From NCBI GenBank assembly GCA_003509805.1, contig DOMV01000432.1:434-6035 (forward strand): a DNA stretch of 5,602 bases. The letters are read 5' to 3'. This stretch comes from Planctomycetaceae bacterium. Its GTDB lineage: Bacteria; Planctomycetota; Planctomycetia; Pirellulales; Thermoguttaceae. The position numbers and the translations under genes were made by a program. This document shows positions 5,502 through 5,602 of the stretch, piece by piece (position 1 is the stretch's first letter; every line of letters starts with the position of its first letter). Below the pieces are notes generated by a model, which was not told where the DNA came from, searched no databases, and saw only the letters and a program-made list of their open reading frames with translations.

Positions 5502-5602
5502 GGTCAAAAACAGGTCCAAGAACAGCGCCGAAAACCGGGCCGAAAATCGTCCAACATACGCGTTCGGCACGTTTCCCCCTTTTTATACCGAAGCCGGTTG
5601 AG
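5483..5602. other. Region upstream of the export operon
   Basis: No established gene is visible. On the minus strand a GTG at 5570 preceded by AAGGGGG opens a 96-codon frame down to 5280. Its first 35 residues are hydrophobic (with RFSA twice), but the rest runs out of frame through the permease start and looks non-coding. A TATAAA on the minus strand at 5587-5582 could be a -10 whose -35 would fall outside the window. GCCGAAAA repeats at 5527-5534 and 5539-5546. Confidence 0.4.

Overview
The window looks like an ordinary chromosomal stretch of a GC-rich Gram-negative-type (diderm) bacterium. Evidence for an outer membrane is a FadL/OmpP1-type beta-barrel with a signal peptide and a C-terminal phenylalanine, next to a Wzm/Wzt-type polysaccharide exporter. 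Coding frames favour G or C at third codon positions. The barrel's N-terminal wording reminds me of planctomycete or related PVC-type sequences, but I cannot assign a phylum from the sequence alone.

Layout from left to right. Positions 1-21 hold the 5' end of a tRNA (probably His) on the minus strand, running off the left edge. Positions 22-498 contain no convincing gene. They hold a small palindrome, a 28-nt element repeated at 3471-3498, competing stem-loops and a terminator-like hairpin. Positions 499-1785 (+) encode the outer-membrane barrel. A 98-bp convergent junction follows. Positions 1884-5374 (-) form a three-gene block transcribed right to left: ABC-2 permease (wzm/tagG type, 4502-5374), its ATPase (wzt/tagH type, 3549-4430) and a GT4-like glycosyltransferase (1884-3365). 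A plausible sigma70-type promoter with an extended -10 lies at 5473-5501, ahead of the permease. It places the permease start at a GTG at 5374 rather than at a longer in-frame TTG start.

How the genes work together. The permease and ATPase would form an inner-membrane exporter for a lipid-linked or otherwise completed glycan such as O-antigen, capsule or teichoic-acid-like polymer. The ATPase lacks the C-terminal carbohydrate-binding extension seen in some Wzt proteins. The glycosyltransferase would add a sugar to the same glycan on the cytoplasmic face. The FadL-like gene points the other way, has its own ribosome site, and is probably functionally separate (hydrophobic substrate uptake).

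I found no new enzyme system. The items most worth a second look are a 26/28 repeated element shared by two intergenic regions, a promoter-like box shared by the same two regions, short tandem duplications at three points of the export operon, and two cysteine clusters in the glycosyltransferase.
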